Positions 8,752 through 18,128 of a DNA stretch of 64,000 nucleotides are shown piece by piece. Below the pieces are notes generated by a model. That model was not told where the DNA came from and did no database searches. It was given only the letters and a program-made list of their open reading frames with translations. The stretch comes from Polynucleobacter parvulilacunae (lineage in GTDB: Bacteria > Pseudomonadota > Gammaproteobacteria > Burkholderiales > Burkholderiaceae), in assembly GCF_018881715.1 (NCBI RefSeq), contig NZ_JACVPW010000013.1:310001-374000 (forward strand), given 5' to 3'. Position 1 is the first letter of the stretch. Each line of letters begins with the position of its first letter. Both the position numbers and the translations under genes were made by a program.

Positions 8752-10095
8752 GTGTCAAAAATAGAATCTTCACTCGATAAGGCAGTTGCCAAACTCGTGC
8801 AATTTAAAAATTCAGGTAAAGCCCGCTTATGTGGACTTTGGCAAAAGTACTTACCTCAGATTAATCGGATCAAGCAATTGGATTACGCCACCGTTAAATC
8901 CTTTGTTGTGAAATTTAAATGGCGAATCTTGCTGGTATTAATAGTCCTTTATGCCGGTTCCAAGGCTTATGACTATTTCTTTCCTGCCTCTGAAAAAGCT
9001 GGTGGACCGGTAACCATTACATCTGTTGTAGTCGAGAAGAAAGATGTACCTCTCATCATTGAAGCAACTGGCACCATTGTTTCCAACAGTATTGTTGATA
9101 TACGTCCGATGGTTACCAACACCGTTGCCAAGATTGAAGTAAAGGATGGTCAAGAAGTAAAAGCTGGTGATTTACTGTTTACCCTAGATGATCGCAATGA
9201 CAAAGCAAATTACGAAAAGCTGAAAGCTCTAGCCGATGATGCTCAAAAGCAATACTTACGTGCTAAAGAGCTTGTGGCCAAGAACTTCATCTCAAAAGCC
9301 GGCCTAGAAACTAGCCTTGCTAATGCCAAGTCAGCCCAAGCTGCTGCTCGTTCAGCTGAAGTACAACTATCATTTGATTACATTAAGTCGCCGATTGATG
9401 GTCGCGCTGGCATTGTGAACGTCTTCCCTGGATCCTTGGTGCAGGCAAGCAATATTGTGTCCACCGCAACAAGCTCTACAGCTACCTCAAGCGTGGGCTC
9501 AATGGTCACCATTACGCAGCTCAACCCAATTAACGTTCAATTTGTGATTCCTGAAAAGGATATCCCTATCATGCTGGAGAATCAGCTTGATGGCGAAGCA
9601 ATGTCTGTAAAAGTGGTTGTTGGTGATAGCGGCAAAAAAACTTATGAAGGAAAAGTCTTAGTAATTGATAACCAAGTTGACCCATCAATTGCTGCCGTGC
9701 GCGTTAAAGCGCAAATTCCGAACGATGACAAAACTTTATTACCTGGACAATTTGCCCGTGTTTCCCTTATTGCAAATACTTTAAAAGACGCTCTTGCCAT
9801 TCCATCGCAAGCAGTAGTCATTAACGCCCGCGGCAAAATGGTCTATGTCGTAGACAAAGACGGCAAAGCAGTAGCCAAGCCAATCAAGGTTGTATACGAA
9901 TACCAAGGATCAACTGTTGTTACCGGTATTGAACCTGGCGACAGAGTAGTGGTTGAAGGAAAACAAAACTTACGTCCAGGCAGCAAAGTGCGCGAGGCTA
10001 AAAATACAACGCCTGCGTCAATTCCTGGAACGCCAGCAGTAGCAACTCCAACTGCGGCTGCTCCTGCAACACCTTCAGCCCCAGACAAAAAATGA
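8752..10095 (+). CDS. RND efflux pump periplasmic adaptor (membrane fusion protein)
   Basis: An AcrA/MexE-type adaptor that links an inner-membrane RND pump to an outer-membrane channel. An N-terminal membrane anchor is visible at about residues 57-73 (WRILLVLIVLYAG) after an unusually long charged cytosolic lead, followed by the biotinyl-lipoyl and helical hairpin region (VKDGQEVKAGDLLFTLDD near residue 130, hairpin to about 205) and beta-barrel segments ending in IPSQAVV. The C-terminus is a Pro/Ala/Thr-rich tail. The start is GTG at 8752 with a weak GAGAC before it; no ATG fits the upstream part, so the exact start is uncertain. It overlaps the RND gene by ATGA. No outer-membrane factor gene is nearby, so an OprM/TolC-type partner must be encoded elsewhere. 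Confidence 0.9.
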   Translation: MSKIESSLDKAVAKLVQFKNSGKARLCGLWQKYLPQINRIKQLDYATVKSFVVKFKWRILLVLIVLYAGSKAYDYFFPASEKAGGPVTITSVVVEKKDVPLIIEATGTIVSNSIVDIRPMVTNTVAKIEVKDGQEVKAGDLLFTLDDRNDKANYEKLKALADDAQKQYLRAKELVAKNFISKAGLETSLANAKSAQAAARSAEVQLSFDYIKSPIDGRAGIVNVFPGSLVQASNIVSTATSSTATSSVGSMVTITQLNPINVQFVIPEKDIPIMLENQLDGEAMSVKVVVGDSGKKTYEGKVLVIDNQVDPSIAAVRVKAQIPNDDKTLLPGQFARVSLIANTLKDALAIPSQAVVINARGKMVYVVDKDGKAVAKPIKVVYEYQGSTVVTGIEPGDRVVVEGKQNLRPGSKVREAKNTTPASIPGTPAVATPTAAAPATPSAPDKK

Positions 10096-13000
10096 CACTT
10101 TCCGAATTATGCATTCGGCGTCCGGTAATGACGGTGTTGCTCTCAGTGGCAACCGTTATTGCAGGTGCAGTCGCATACGTCAAAATTCCTGTAGCCGCCC
10201 TTCCCAGCTTCAATACACCAGTCATTTCGGTAAGTGCCTCGCTTCCTGGAGCATCCCCAGAAAACATGGCATCCGCTGTTGCGCTACCGCTAGAAAAAGA
10301 GTTCTCAACGATTGATGGCATTAACGTCATTAGCTCTACCAATTCTTTAGGCAGTACCAGCATTACTCTAGAATTTAATAACGATAGAGATATTGATAAG
10401 GCAGCGGTAGACGTACAAGCAGCATTATTGCGTGCACAAAAACGGCTGCCAATTGAAATGACGGTTCCGCCTTCTTATAGAAAAATTAATCCGTCAGACA
10501 CTCCAGTGTTAGTAGTGAGAATGAGCTCACCCTCAATCAGCCTCTCCGATATCAATCAGTACGCTGAAAATCTCGTCTCACCTAATTTATCTACTATTAG
10601 CGGCGTTGCACAAGTACTTGTCTATGGAGCCAAGCGTTACGCCGTGCGTGTACGCGTGCATCCAGACGCGCTTGCCAATAGAAACTTAACTGTAGATGAC
10701 ATTGCTTTAGCAGTAAATAAAGCCAACTCCAATAGCCCGGTAGGTGTATTAGACGGCCCTCGCCAAGCCATCACCATTTACGCTAACCCGCAATTGGTCA
10801 GGCCAGAAGAGTTCGCCAATTTAATTGTGAGCCAAAAGAATGGTTTGCCTATCTACCTTAAGGATGTCGCTGATGTCATAGAGAGTTATGAAGACGTCAA
10901 GACACTTGCTAGCTCTAATGGAGAGCGCTCCATTGCCGTTGCTGTTCTCAGGCAGCCAGGGGCTAATACCGTTGAAGTAGTCAAGGCTGTAAAGCAATTA
11001 CTTCCTCAGCTGCAAAAACAAATGCCAGAGTCTATTAGGCTCCAGCTGCTTAATGATCGCTCCCTTTCCATTATTGAAGCCATTCATGACGTTAATCTCA
11101 CGCTGGCATTAACCGTCTTATTGGTGATCCTGGTTATCTTTTTATTCTTAAAACATATTTCAGCAACCATCATTCCCTCTATCAGCCTGCCTATTTCGCT
11201 GATTGGCGCTTTTTTCTTGCTGTACTTTATGGGCTACAGCCTAGATAACATTTCCTTGCTTGGCATTACGCTTGCCGTTGGATTGGTAGTTGATGATGCG
11301 ATTGTTGTGCTTGAAAACATCATGCGCTATGTGGAGCAAGGCATGGATCCACTTAAAGCATCGCTCAAAGGCAGTAAAGAGGTTGGATTCACCATCATCT
11401 CCATTTCCATTTCATTGGTAGCCGTATTTATTCCACTCTTCTTTATGCCGGGCCCAATCGGACTGCTATTTAGAGAGTTTGCAGTGGTTGTTTCACTCTC
11501 CATATTGGTATCAGCAGTTGTGTCGCTAACTGTGGTCCCCATGCTTTGCAGTCGCTTCTTACCAAAACCCGGTCAGCACGCTAAAGAATATGCAATTAAT
11601 AAAAAGTTTGACCGCTTCTTTGATTGGATGCTCAAGACCTATATTCACTATTTGGATCTTGCCCTTAAGAATCGAAAAATTGTCCTATGGGGAGCCATCT
11701 CTACATTTGTAATTACGGTAGTGCTGTTCGTCAATAGTCCGAAGGGCTTCTTCCCCGAGGAGGATATTGGGCAAATTCTGGCGACTACTGAAGCATCAGA
11801 AGACATCTCATTTAGAGCAATGTTGGCGCTGCAAGATCAGGCTGCGGAACTAGTCAATACAGATCCCAATGTGGAAAGTTCTATTTCTGTGATTGGCGGT
11901 GGTGCCAGTTCTGGTTACAACACTGGCAGGATATTTATTATTCTCAAACCCAAGAGCGATCGCCAGAAGATGGCTAAGGTCATGGAGGGTCTACGAGCTA
12001 AGTTCAAAGACATTCCTGGACTTCAAGTTTATATGCGCCCTGTGCAGAACTTACAACTGGGCGGTAAGAGCAGCAAGAGTCGCTATCAATTTACTTTGCA
12101 GAGTGTTGGCTTTGAAGGCGTCAATGAATGGGCCGATAAGCTGATGCAAAAAATGCGCGCCGATCCGATGTTCAGGGACGTCACTAGTGACTCTCAAATG
12201 AAGGGTTTGAACGTCAAGATCAATATCGATAGAGAAAAAGCTGCAAGTGCTGGGGTCAGCATTGCAGATATACGTTCCGCCCTCTATAACGCCTTTGGAG
12301 AAAAGCAGGTCTCAACGATTTACACACCAGTAAATACGTATTACGTCATTCTTGAGGCGGCTGTTGAAGATCGCCAATACGAAACCGACCTCAATAAAAT
12401 CTTTGTGCGTGGTCGTGCGACTGACAAGCTCATTCCACTATCAAGCCTTGCTAGCTTCACGCGAACTATTGGTCCCACTGCTGTTAACCACCAGGGTCAG
12501 ATTCCTGCCGTTACCCTGTCCTTTAATTTGGCGCCGGATGTATTCCTGGGCGATGCAACAAAGCAGATTGAATCATTTACCAAAGCCATTGATTTGCCAC
12601 CCTCCATTATTACTAGCTATGGTGGCGATGCTGCGGTATTTAAAAGTAATCAATCAGGCCAGTTGATTCTCATTTTCTCTGCACTAGGCGTGATCTATAT
12701 TTTGCTCGGCGTTCTGTATGAGAGCTATATTCACCCACTCACGATTTTGGCTGGCCTGCCTTCGGCAGCAATTGGTGCAATCTTGGCATTACGGATCTTC
12801 GGGTTTGAATTAACCATCATTGCCTCGATTGGTATTCTGCTACTGATTGGTATTGTGAAGAAGAATGCAATTTTGATGATTGACTTTGCTTTGGATGCTC
12901 AGCGCAATCAAGGAATGTCTCCAGAGAAAGCGATTCGCGAAGCTTGCATTTTGCGTTTCCGACCAATCATGATGACCACCTTTGCTGCGCTTATGGGCGC

Positions 13001-13190
13001 TATTCCAATCGCCTTCGGCTTGGGAGCTGGTGCTGAGTTGCGTCAACCACTAGGCATTAGTGTTGCAGGTGGCCTAATTTTTTCTCAATTTGTGACTCTG
13101 ATCATTACACCGGTGATTTACCTCTATTTGGATAAATATGCTGGCAATGGTCCGATGGATATTCCACCTGCCGTCCTAGAGGGAACCTAA
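10092..13190 (+). CDS. RND efflux transporter permease (AcrB/MexF-like)
   Basis: A 1,032-residue proton-driven exporter of the inner membrane, the usual length for the AcrB family. It has twelve predicted membrane segments in two repeats, each with a large periplasmic loop. The proton-relay pair Asp401-Asp402 lies in GLVVDDAIVVLENI, equivalent to Asp407/408 of AcrB, and the matching lysine lies in GIVKKNAILMIDFALD of the second half. Together with the adaptor immediately upstream (4-base overlap) it forms a two-gene pump. The likely substrates are drugs, solvents or other hydrophobic compounds, but specificity cannot be read from sequence. Its stop overlaps the dnaQ start by one base (TAATG), coupling a pump to the replication proofreading subunit. 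Confidence 0.95.
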   Translation: MTLSELCIRRPVMTVLLSVATVIAGAVAYVKIPVAALPSFNTPVISVSASLPGASPENMASAVALPLEKEFSTIDGINVISSTNSLGSTSITLEFNNDRDIDKAAVDVQAALLRAQKRLPIEMTVPPSYRKINPSDTPVLVVRMSSPSISLSDINQYAENLVSPNLSTISGVAQVLVYGAKRYAVRVRVHPDALANRNLTVDDIALAVNKANSNSPVGVLDGPRQAITIYANPQLVRPEEFANLIVSQKNGLPIYLKDVADVIESYEDVKTLASSNGERSIAVAVLRQPGANTVEVVKAVKQLLPQLQKQMPESIRLQLLNDRSLSIIEAIHDVNLTLALTVLLVILVIFLFLKHISATIIPSISLPISLIGAFFLLYFMGYSLDNISLLGITLAVGLVVDDAIVVLENIMRYVEQGMDPLKASLKGSKEVGFTIISISISLVAVFIPLFFMPGPIGLLFREFAVVVSLSILVSAVVSLTVVPMLCSRFLPKPGQHAKEYAINKKFDRFFDWMLKTYIHYLDLALKNRKIVLWGAISTFVITVVLFVNSPKGFFPEEDIGQILATTEASEDISFRAMLALQDQAAELVNTDPNVESSISVIGGGASSGYNTGRIFIILKPKSDRQKMAKVMEGLRAKFKDIPGLQVYMRPVQNLQLGGKSSKSRYQFTLQSVGFEGVNEWADKLMQKMRADPMFRDVTSDSQMKGLNVKINIDREKAASAGVSIADIRSALYNAFGEKQVSTIYTPVNTYYVILEAAVEDRQYETDLNKIFVRGRATDKLIPLSSLASFTRTIGPTAVNHQGQIPAVTLSFNLAPDVFLGDATKQIESFTKAIDLPPSIITSYGGDAAVFKSNQSGQLILIFSALGVIYILLGVLYESYIHPLTILAGLPSAAIGAILALRIFGFELTIIASIGILLLIGIVKKNAILMIDFALDAQRNQGMSPEKAIREACILRFRPIMMTTFAALMGAIPIAFGLGAGAELRQPLGISVAGGLIFSQFVTLIITPVIYLYLDKYAGNGPMDIPPAVLEGT

Positions 13191-13900
13191 TGCGTCAAGT
13201 TATTCTCGATACCGAAACTACCGGTTTAAATCCAGCTACAGGCGATCGCATTATTGAAATTGGTTGCGTCGAAATGGTTGGCCGCCGCTTAACCGATAGA
13301 ACCTTTCATTACTACATCAATCCAGAGCGTGATATTGATGCCGGAGCGTTTGCGGTTCACGGACTTTCTAGAGAATTTTTATCCGACAAGCCGATCTTTG
13401 CAAACATCGTTGAGCAGTTAATTGAGTTCGTGGATGGCGCAGAAATTGTCATTCATAACGCAGCCTTTGACTTAGGCTTCTTAGATAATGAGTTTGCTTT
13501 ACTCAAGCGCCCACCATTTCGCAATCTAGCGGCTAAGGTAACGGACACCCTGCTGGATGCCCGCCAAATGTTTCCTGGCAAGAGAAACTCTTTGGACGCA
13601 CTTTGCGAACGCTTCTCTATTAGCAATAAACATCGAACTTTGCACGGCGCTTTATTGGACGCTCAGCTCTTAGCCGAAGTCTATGTTGCAATGACCAGGG
13701 GTCAAGAAGATCTATCGATCGATCTGATTGATTACACAGTTGGAGCTGACTCGACTGGTCATACAAAGCCATTGCCTACAAATCTCAAAGTATTAACAGC
13801 AACAGATGATGATTTGCAAAGCCATGAAAAGATTTTGGCAGAGATAGCAAAAGCAAGCAAAAAGGACCCCATCTGGAGTCCTTTGAATATTGCGAGCTAA
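13190..13900 (+). CDS. dnaQ: DNA polymerase III epsilon subunit (3'-5' proofreading exonuclease)
   Basis: DnaQ removes misincorporated nucleotides as part of the polymerase III core. The DEDDh exonuclease motifs are all present: Asp7 and Glu9 in LDTETTGLNP, Asp94 in HNAAFDLGFLDN, His152 and Asp157 in LHGALLDAQL. At 236 residues it is close to the E. coli protein (243). The C-terminal ~50 residues are the expected flexible segment that binds the alpha subunit. The ATG overlaps the pump stop by one base; there is no separate intergenic promoter, so transcription probably comes from upstream or from within the pump gene. Confidence 0.96.
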   Translation: MRQVILDTETTGLNPATGDRIIEIGCVEMVGRRLTDRTFHYYINPERDIDAGAFAVHGLSREFLSDKPIFANIVEQLIEFVDGAEIVIHNAAFDLGFLDNEFALLKRPPFRNLAAKVTDTLLDARQMFPGKRNSLDALCERFSISNKHRTLHGALLDAQLLAEVYVAMTRGQEDLSIDLIDYTVGADSTGHTKPLPTNLKVLTATDDDLQSHEKILAEIAKASKKDPIWSPLNIAS

Positions 13901-13914
13901 TATTTACATTAGCT
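13895..13914. repeat. Short stem-loop at the dnaQ / dehydrogenase convergent junction
   Basis: Perfect six-base arms AGCTAA and TTAGCT with an eight-base loop, covering the dnaQ stop codon. Only a broken T-tract follows on the plus strand, so it is a poor match to a classical terminator, though it sits where one is needed between convergent genes. Confidence 0.35.
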
Positions 13915-13919
13915 ATTTC

Positions 13920-15011
13920 TTAGATTGCTGCGGCAATTGCCTTACCCAAATCATCCGTTTTAGCAGTGCCGCCCAAATCCGGAGTTAAAGGCGCGTGCCC
14001 AGGGCCTGAAGCCAATACCTTTTCAATGGCATTAAATATTGCCTTTCCTGCTTCTGGATAGCCAAGGTGGTCAAGCATCATCGCCCCACTCCAAATCTGA
14101 CCAATTGGGTTAGCAATCATCTTGCCGAAGATATCGGGCGCTGAACCATGAACTGGCTCAAATAAAGATGGGAACTTACCTTCTGGGTTAATGCTGCCGG
14201 AAGGCGCTACAGCAATGGTGCCAGTGCATGCAGGACCCAAATCAGAAAGGATATCTCCAAATAAATTACTTGCGACTACAACGTCAAATCGATCGGGATT
14301 CATAACAAAGTGAGCGGCCAAAATATCGATGTGATATTTATCGGTACGCACGTCTGCGAACTTCTTAGACATTGCTTCTACACGCTCATCCCAATAAGGC
14401 ATAGTGATAGCAATGCCGTTAGATTTAGTTGCGGAAGTTAAGTGTTTCTTAGGACGGCTCTGTGCCAAGTCGAACGCGTATTGCAAGATACGGTCAACGC
14501 CCTGTCTTGTAAAAATAGACTCCTGAATCACAAACTCGCGATCAGTATCTGGGAACATCTTGCCGCCAACACTGGAGTATTCACCTTCAGTGTTCTCACG
14601 CACTACAAAGAAATCGATATCCCCAGGTTTGCGATTAGCCAGTGGGCATGGAACTCCCGGCAGTAAACGTACTGGGCGTAAGTTAACGTACTGGTCAAAC
14701 CCGCGACGGAATTGAATCAAACTACCCCATAAGGAAACATGGTCCGGAAGAATATCTGGCATCCCTACAGCACCAAAGAAAATTGCGTCGTACTTCATGA
14801 GCGTATCAAACCAATCATCCGGCATCATCTTGCCGTGTTTAAGGTAGTAATCGCAACTTGCGAAATCGAAATGATCGAACTGCATACCCAGATTAAATTT
14901 GCGATTAGCGGCCTCTAATGCGCGCACGCCCTCTGGCATCACTTCTTTGCCGATACCATCACCTGGAATAACAGCAATTTTTGGATTCTTAAAAATTTTC
15001 TTTGCGTTCAT
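13920..15011 (-). CDS. Tartrate/D-malate dehydrogenase family (isocitrate/isopropylmalate dehydrogenase fold)
   Basis: A 363-residue NAD-dependent beta-decarboxylating dehydrogenase. Seen: nucleotide-fold start KIAVIPGDGIGKEV, the substrate-loop segment GSLIQFRRGFDQYVNLRPVR, DIDFFVVRENTEGEYSSVGG, the catalytic KSNG element and the metal-binding NLFGDILSDLGP. The RENTEGEYSSVGG and GVPCPLANRKPGD features are those of the tartrate dehydrogenase/D-malate dehydrogenase (TtuC/DmlA) branch rather than LeuB or Icd. Probable role: oxidation and decarboxylation of D-malate or tartrate; which one cannot be decided. It stands alone, convergent with dnaQ. A purine-rich AAAGAGA stretch lies about 13 bases before the ATG. 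Confidence 0.85.
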   Translation of the reverse strand: MNAKKIFKNPKIAVIPGDGIGKEVMPEGVRALEAANRKFNLGMQFDHFDFASCDYYLKHGKMMPDDWFDTLMKYDAIFFGAVGMPDILPDHVSLWGSLIQFRRGFDQYVNLRPVRLLPGVPCPLANRKPGDIDFFVVRENTEGEYSSVGGKMFPDTDREFVIQESIFTRQGVDRILQYAFDLAQSRPKKHLTSATKSNGIAITMPYWDERVEAMSKKFADVRTDKYHIDILAAHFVMNPDRFDVVVASNLFGDILSDLGPACTGTIAVAPSGSINPEGKFPSLFEPVHGSAPDIFGKMIANPIGQIWSGAMMLDHLGYPEAGKAIFNAIEKVLASGPGHAPLTPDLGGTAKTDDLGKAIAAAI

Positions 15012-15062
15012 GATGAATAAGTCTCTTTATATTTTTATGTTGAAAATGAATTTTACAAATTA

Positions 15063-15725
15063 TTAACTGATTGCCCTGCGGATCTCATCTGGTGCTTTTC
15101 TACTACCTTTTTCAACTGATTCACTATCGTAATCGCTGGTATTTTCAATAGTCTCCGGCACCGCTTCTAGCATACGGATATTGTCCTTGGGGCAGATTGG
15201 TGCGCCATAGCTAGCCCATTTTTTTAGCAAGGTGACCTCGTATCCACATTGACCACATTTGGCTTTGCTGCGACTGGCATTACTAGGTCTAGGTGGGGGG
15301 AAAACAATAGCTTGGTGTGGATATGGGCCCAATTCCTGGCTAATCATCATGAGTTTCACGGTCAACTCTTCTGTGGCGTGCGCCATTCTAGCCGGACCTT
15401 CGAGTCCAACCGTTTGCGCAATCCCCTTGAAATCCTCGCCATGCCCACTAAAACAATCGTCTACAGCGTGGCAGAGCTCGTGGACCAAGGTATCTAAGAG
15501 CTGGACTGGCTCGTCTAATTTTGGGGAGATAAAAATCTCATTTACGCCACCGCCAGAGCGCTCACGGGGCCAACACTGACCAAGGGTTGTTCTAGGGCTG
15601 CTCGAGGCTGGAAAGCCGCAGGAAACCCTGACAGGAGGAATTGCATAACCGGCTTTGGAGAACACGGGCTCTAGGTGTCTAACGGCGTCTTCTAGCCAAG
15701 CTTCACGTACTGTATGTTGCTTCAT
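15063..15725 (-). CDS. SprT-like zinc metallopeptidase-domain protein
   Basis: A 220-residue protein with an SprT-like zincin core: metal motif HELCH (His82, Glu83, His86) followed by DDCFSGHGEDFK, where a further His could complete the site. A zinc-ribbon segment follows (KCGQCGYEV with a second pair in PICPKDN). The C-terminal 30 residues are charged and probably disordered. SprT-family proteins include the DNA-protein crosslink protease SPRTN in eukaryotes; bacterial members are little studied, so I give no specific function. It is divergent from the amidase gene with a 78-base gap and lies 51 bases upstream of the dehydrogenase on the same strand. Confidence 0.8.
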   Translation of the reverse strand: MKQHTVREAWLEDAVRHLEPVFSKAGYAIPPVRVSCGFPASSSPRTTLGQCWPRERSGGGVNEIFISPKLDEPVQLLDTLVHELCHAVDDCFSGHGEDFKGIAQTVGLEGPARMAHATEELTVKLMMISQELGPYPHQAIVFPPPRPSNASRSKAKCGQCGYEVTLLKKWASYGAPICPKDNIRMLEAVPETIENTSDYDSESVEKGSRKAPDEIRRAIS

Positions 15726-15803
15726 CTAACTTATCTTCTATCGTCAATCTGGAACAAAAAGGCTTAAATTGCGATCATACGCCACCATAAGTAGAATGGA
15801 TGC

Positions 15804-17114
15804 ATGAAAGATCTCGAAAGCCTCAGCGCCACACAAGCAATCAAAGCCCTGTCAAAAAGGGATATTAAAGCTTCCGATTTATTGCTTTCCTGCTTAGACC
15901 GCATAGGCCAAAAAGAGAGCCTCGTAAAGGCATGGACTAGCCTTGGCAAGGAGAACGCCCTATCTCGCGCAAAACAGCTCGATAAAGGGGCATTTCAGGG
16001 CATTCTGCACGGCTTGCCTATCGGCGTTAAGGATCTATATGACACCTACGACTTGCCTACCTCTTATGGCTCCCCTATTTACGCAAACCATTATCCAGTT
16101 ACAGATGCCGTATCAGTTGCATTAATGCGTCAGGCGGGCGGCATTATTTTGGGTAAGACTGTCACAACAGAATTTGCAGCCTTTAAAAGCGGCGTCACCA
16201 CAAACCCGCATCATTCAAAACATACTCCTGGCGGATCTTCTAGCGGTTCCGCGGCAGCTGTAGCCGACTTTATGGTTCCATTAGCAACAGGCAGTCAAAC
16301 CGCCGGGTCGATTATTCGCCCAGCTTCATTTTGTGGCGTAGTTGGTTTTAAACCCAGTCACAGCAAAGTCAGCATTGCGGGCATTAAAAGTCTATCTGTA
16401 ACTTTGGATACTATGGGCTGCTTTGGTAGAACCATCGAAGATGTTGGCCTGGGTGTTGCAGCAATGAGCGGAGATCTTCGCCTTGCAAAAATCGAAACGC
16501 TGCAAAATAAACCCCGTATTGCCATTTGTAAAACATCCAACTGGTCTGCAGCGCAAAAAGAAACTGCAACTGCGCTTGCTGTGGCACGTCATGCGGCTGA
16601 AAGCATTTCCAAGGGTGCTGTTGACGATCTTAAGTTACCCAAAGCTTGTGATGGCCTTACTCAGGCTCAAAGTCGGATCATGCTTTCTGAGATGTCTCGT
16701 AGCTTATTGTTCGAGCGCGTACACCACGCAAAAAAATTAAGCCCCCAACTAGCCAAGCAACTAAGCGACGGCGCAGAAATTAGCTACGAGCAATACGCTA
16801 AAGATTTACAGCTTGCGATTAAGGCAAAAGCCTCAGTAGCAGATTTATTCAATGACGAGATTGACATCTTGATTGCGCCAAGCGCTATAGGCGAGGCACC
16901 AAACATAAAAGATGGAACGGGAGATCCTATTTTTTGTCGTGGATGGACGCTATTAGGATTGCCATGTATCAATATCAATGTGGCAACTGGACCTAATGGG
17001 TTACCAGTTGGAATTCAGCTGATTGCAGGCCCAGGCAAAGATCATTTCTTGCTAAGTGCTGCACGAGCTTTTGCTTTGGCGTTGCCTGACCCCACATTGC
17101 GAGATCAGGCATAG
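15804..17114 (+). CDS. Amidase (amidase signature family)
   Basis: A 436-residue amidase-signature hydrolase with the Ser-cisSer-Lys triad visible: Lys76 in LPIGVKDLYDT, the cis-Ser in PGGSSSGSAAAVADF (residues 142-156) and nucleophile Ser169 in GSQTAGSIIRPASF. The family hydrolyses amide bonds of widely varying substrates. It is not GatA: the protein is short, lacks the GatA C-terminal features and no gatB or gatC is nearby. The nucleophile motif reads QTAGS where many members have DTGGS. The gene is convergent, nine bases from a Bug-type solute receptor, so the receptor could feed the enzyme, but this is only suggestive. The ribosome-binding site is weak. Confidence 0.88.
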   Translation: MKDLESLSATQAIKALSKRDIKASDLLLSCLDRIGQKESLVKAWTSLGKENALSRAKQLDKGAFQGILHGLPIGVKDLYDTYDLPTSYGSPIYANHYPVTDAVSVALMRQAGGIILGKTVTTEFAAFKSGVTTNPHHSKHTPGGSSSGSAAAVADFMVPLATGSQTAGSIIRPASFCGVVGFKPSHSKVSIAGIKSLSVTLDTMGCFGRTIEDVGLGVAAMSGDLRLAKIETLQNKPRIAICKTSNWSAAQKETATALAVARHAAESISKGAVDDLKLPKACDGLTQAQSRIMLSEMSRSLLFERVHHAKKLSPQLAKQLSDGAEISYEQYAKDLQLAIKAKASVADLFNDEIDILIAPSAIGEAPNIKDGTGDPIFCRGWTLLGLPCININVATGPNGLPVGIQLIAGPGKDHFLLSAARAFALALPDPTLRDQA

Positions 17115-17123
17115 GCCACTCAT

Positions 17124-18098
17124 TTAATCTAAGGTAATGTGCGCAGCTTTAATAGCCTTACTCCAGAATGGAAGCTCTTTCTTTACCAATGCATCGGTTT
17201 GATTTGGGCCCAAGTAACGAAGCTCAACTCCAGCAGCATCTGCACGCTCTTTAATTTCGGGCATCGCAAGGCTCTGTTTAACCGCATCCGTTAACTTGGC
17301 CACTACTGGTGCTGGAGTTCCAGCTGGAGCGTACAAAGCAACCCAGGACTCTAGCTGAAACGATGGTAAACCTGCTTCAGCAGTCGTTGGAACATTGGGC
17401 ATACCAGGATGACGGTTTTTCCCCGTTACGGCGAGACCCTTTAGCTTGCCGCTTTGGACATGCTGCATTAACGAAGGTGGCGTACTAATAAACACTTGCA
17501 CTTGACCTGCCAAAACATCCTGAATCGCTGGGCCAGAACCTTTGTAAGGAACATGAACCATATCCACACCGGTCGTTTGTTTAAAAATCTCAGTACCAAT
17601 ATGCGATACAGAGCCATTGCCCTGTGATGCGTAATTGAGCTTGCCTGGATTTGCTTTTGCGTACGCAATGAATTCTTTGAGATTATTGACCGGCACCGAT
17701 GGGTGCACTGCAATCACATTGGTTGAAACTGTTAGCAAGGCTATCGGTGAAAAGTCTTTAATCGGATCCCAAGGAAGCTTGTCAAATAGAGATGGGTTGC
17801 CAACGTGATATCCAGAATAGGAAATTAACAAGGTATAGCCATCCGGCTTTGCTTTGGCAACATATTGGTAGGCAGTGTTTCCACTAGCCCCAGGCTTGTT
17901 ATCAACCACTACTGGCTGACCGATCACACGAGTTAGAGGCTCACTCAAAAGCCGAGCTGAGGTATCCACCAATCCACCCGGCGGATTGGGCACCACCAGA
18001 GTTATAGGTCGATCAGGAAAAGATTGGGCAAAGACTGAGCAAACGATGCTCAAACCAAGCGTTGCAATTACGTTACGAATCACTAAATATTTTTTCAT
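17124..18098 (-). CDS. Bug/TctC-family periplasmic solute-binding protein
   Basis: A 324-residue periplasmic receptor of the tripartite tricarboxylate transporter family. It has a Sec signal peptide (cleavage near VFAQS, about residue 25) and the family start FPDRPITLVVPNPPGG, followed by the conserved ARLLSEPLTRVIGQPVVVDNKPGA and NYASQGNGSVSHIGTE segments that form the carboxylate-binding site. GGAG lies seven bases before the ATG. No tctA or tctB permease gene is nearby; orphan Bug receptors of this sort are numerous in Burkholderiales and may share permeases. Ligands in the family include carboxylates and aromatic acids; the ligand here is unknown. It is followed upstream by an old yellow enzyme gene on the same strand 30 bases away. 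Confidence 0.9.
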   Translation of the reverse strand: MKKYLVIRNVIATLGLSIVCSVFAQSFPDRPITLVVPNPPGGLVDTSARLLSEPLTRVIGQPVVVDNKPGASGNTAYQYVAKAKPDGYTLLISYSGYHVGNPSLFDKLPWDPIKDFSPIALLTVSTNVIAVHPSVPVNNLKEFIAYAKANPGKLNYASQGNGSVSHIGTEIFKQTTGVDMVHVPYKGSGPAIQDVLAGQVQVFISTPPSLMQHVQSGKLKGLAVTGKNRHPGMPNVPTTAEAGLPSFQLESWVALYAPAGTPAPVVAKLTDAVKQSLAMPEIKERADAAGVELRYLGPNQTDALVKKELPFWSKAIKAAHITLD

Positions 18099-18128
18099 TT
18101 CTGTCTCCAGCTAATTATTTTTTAGTAT

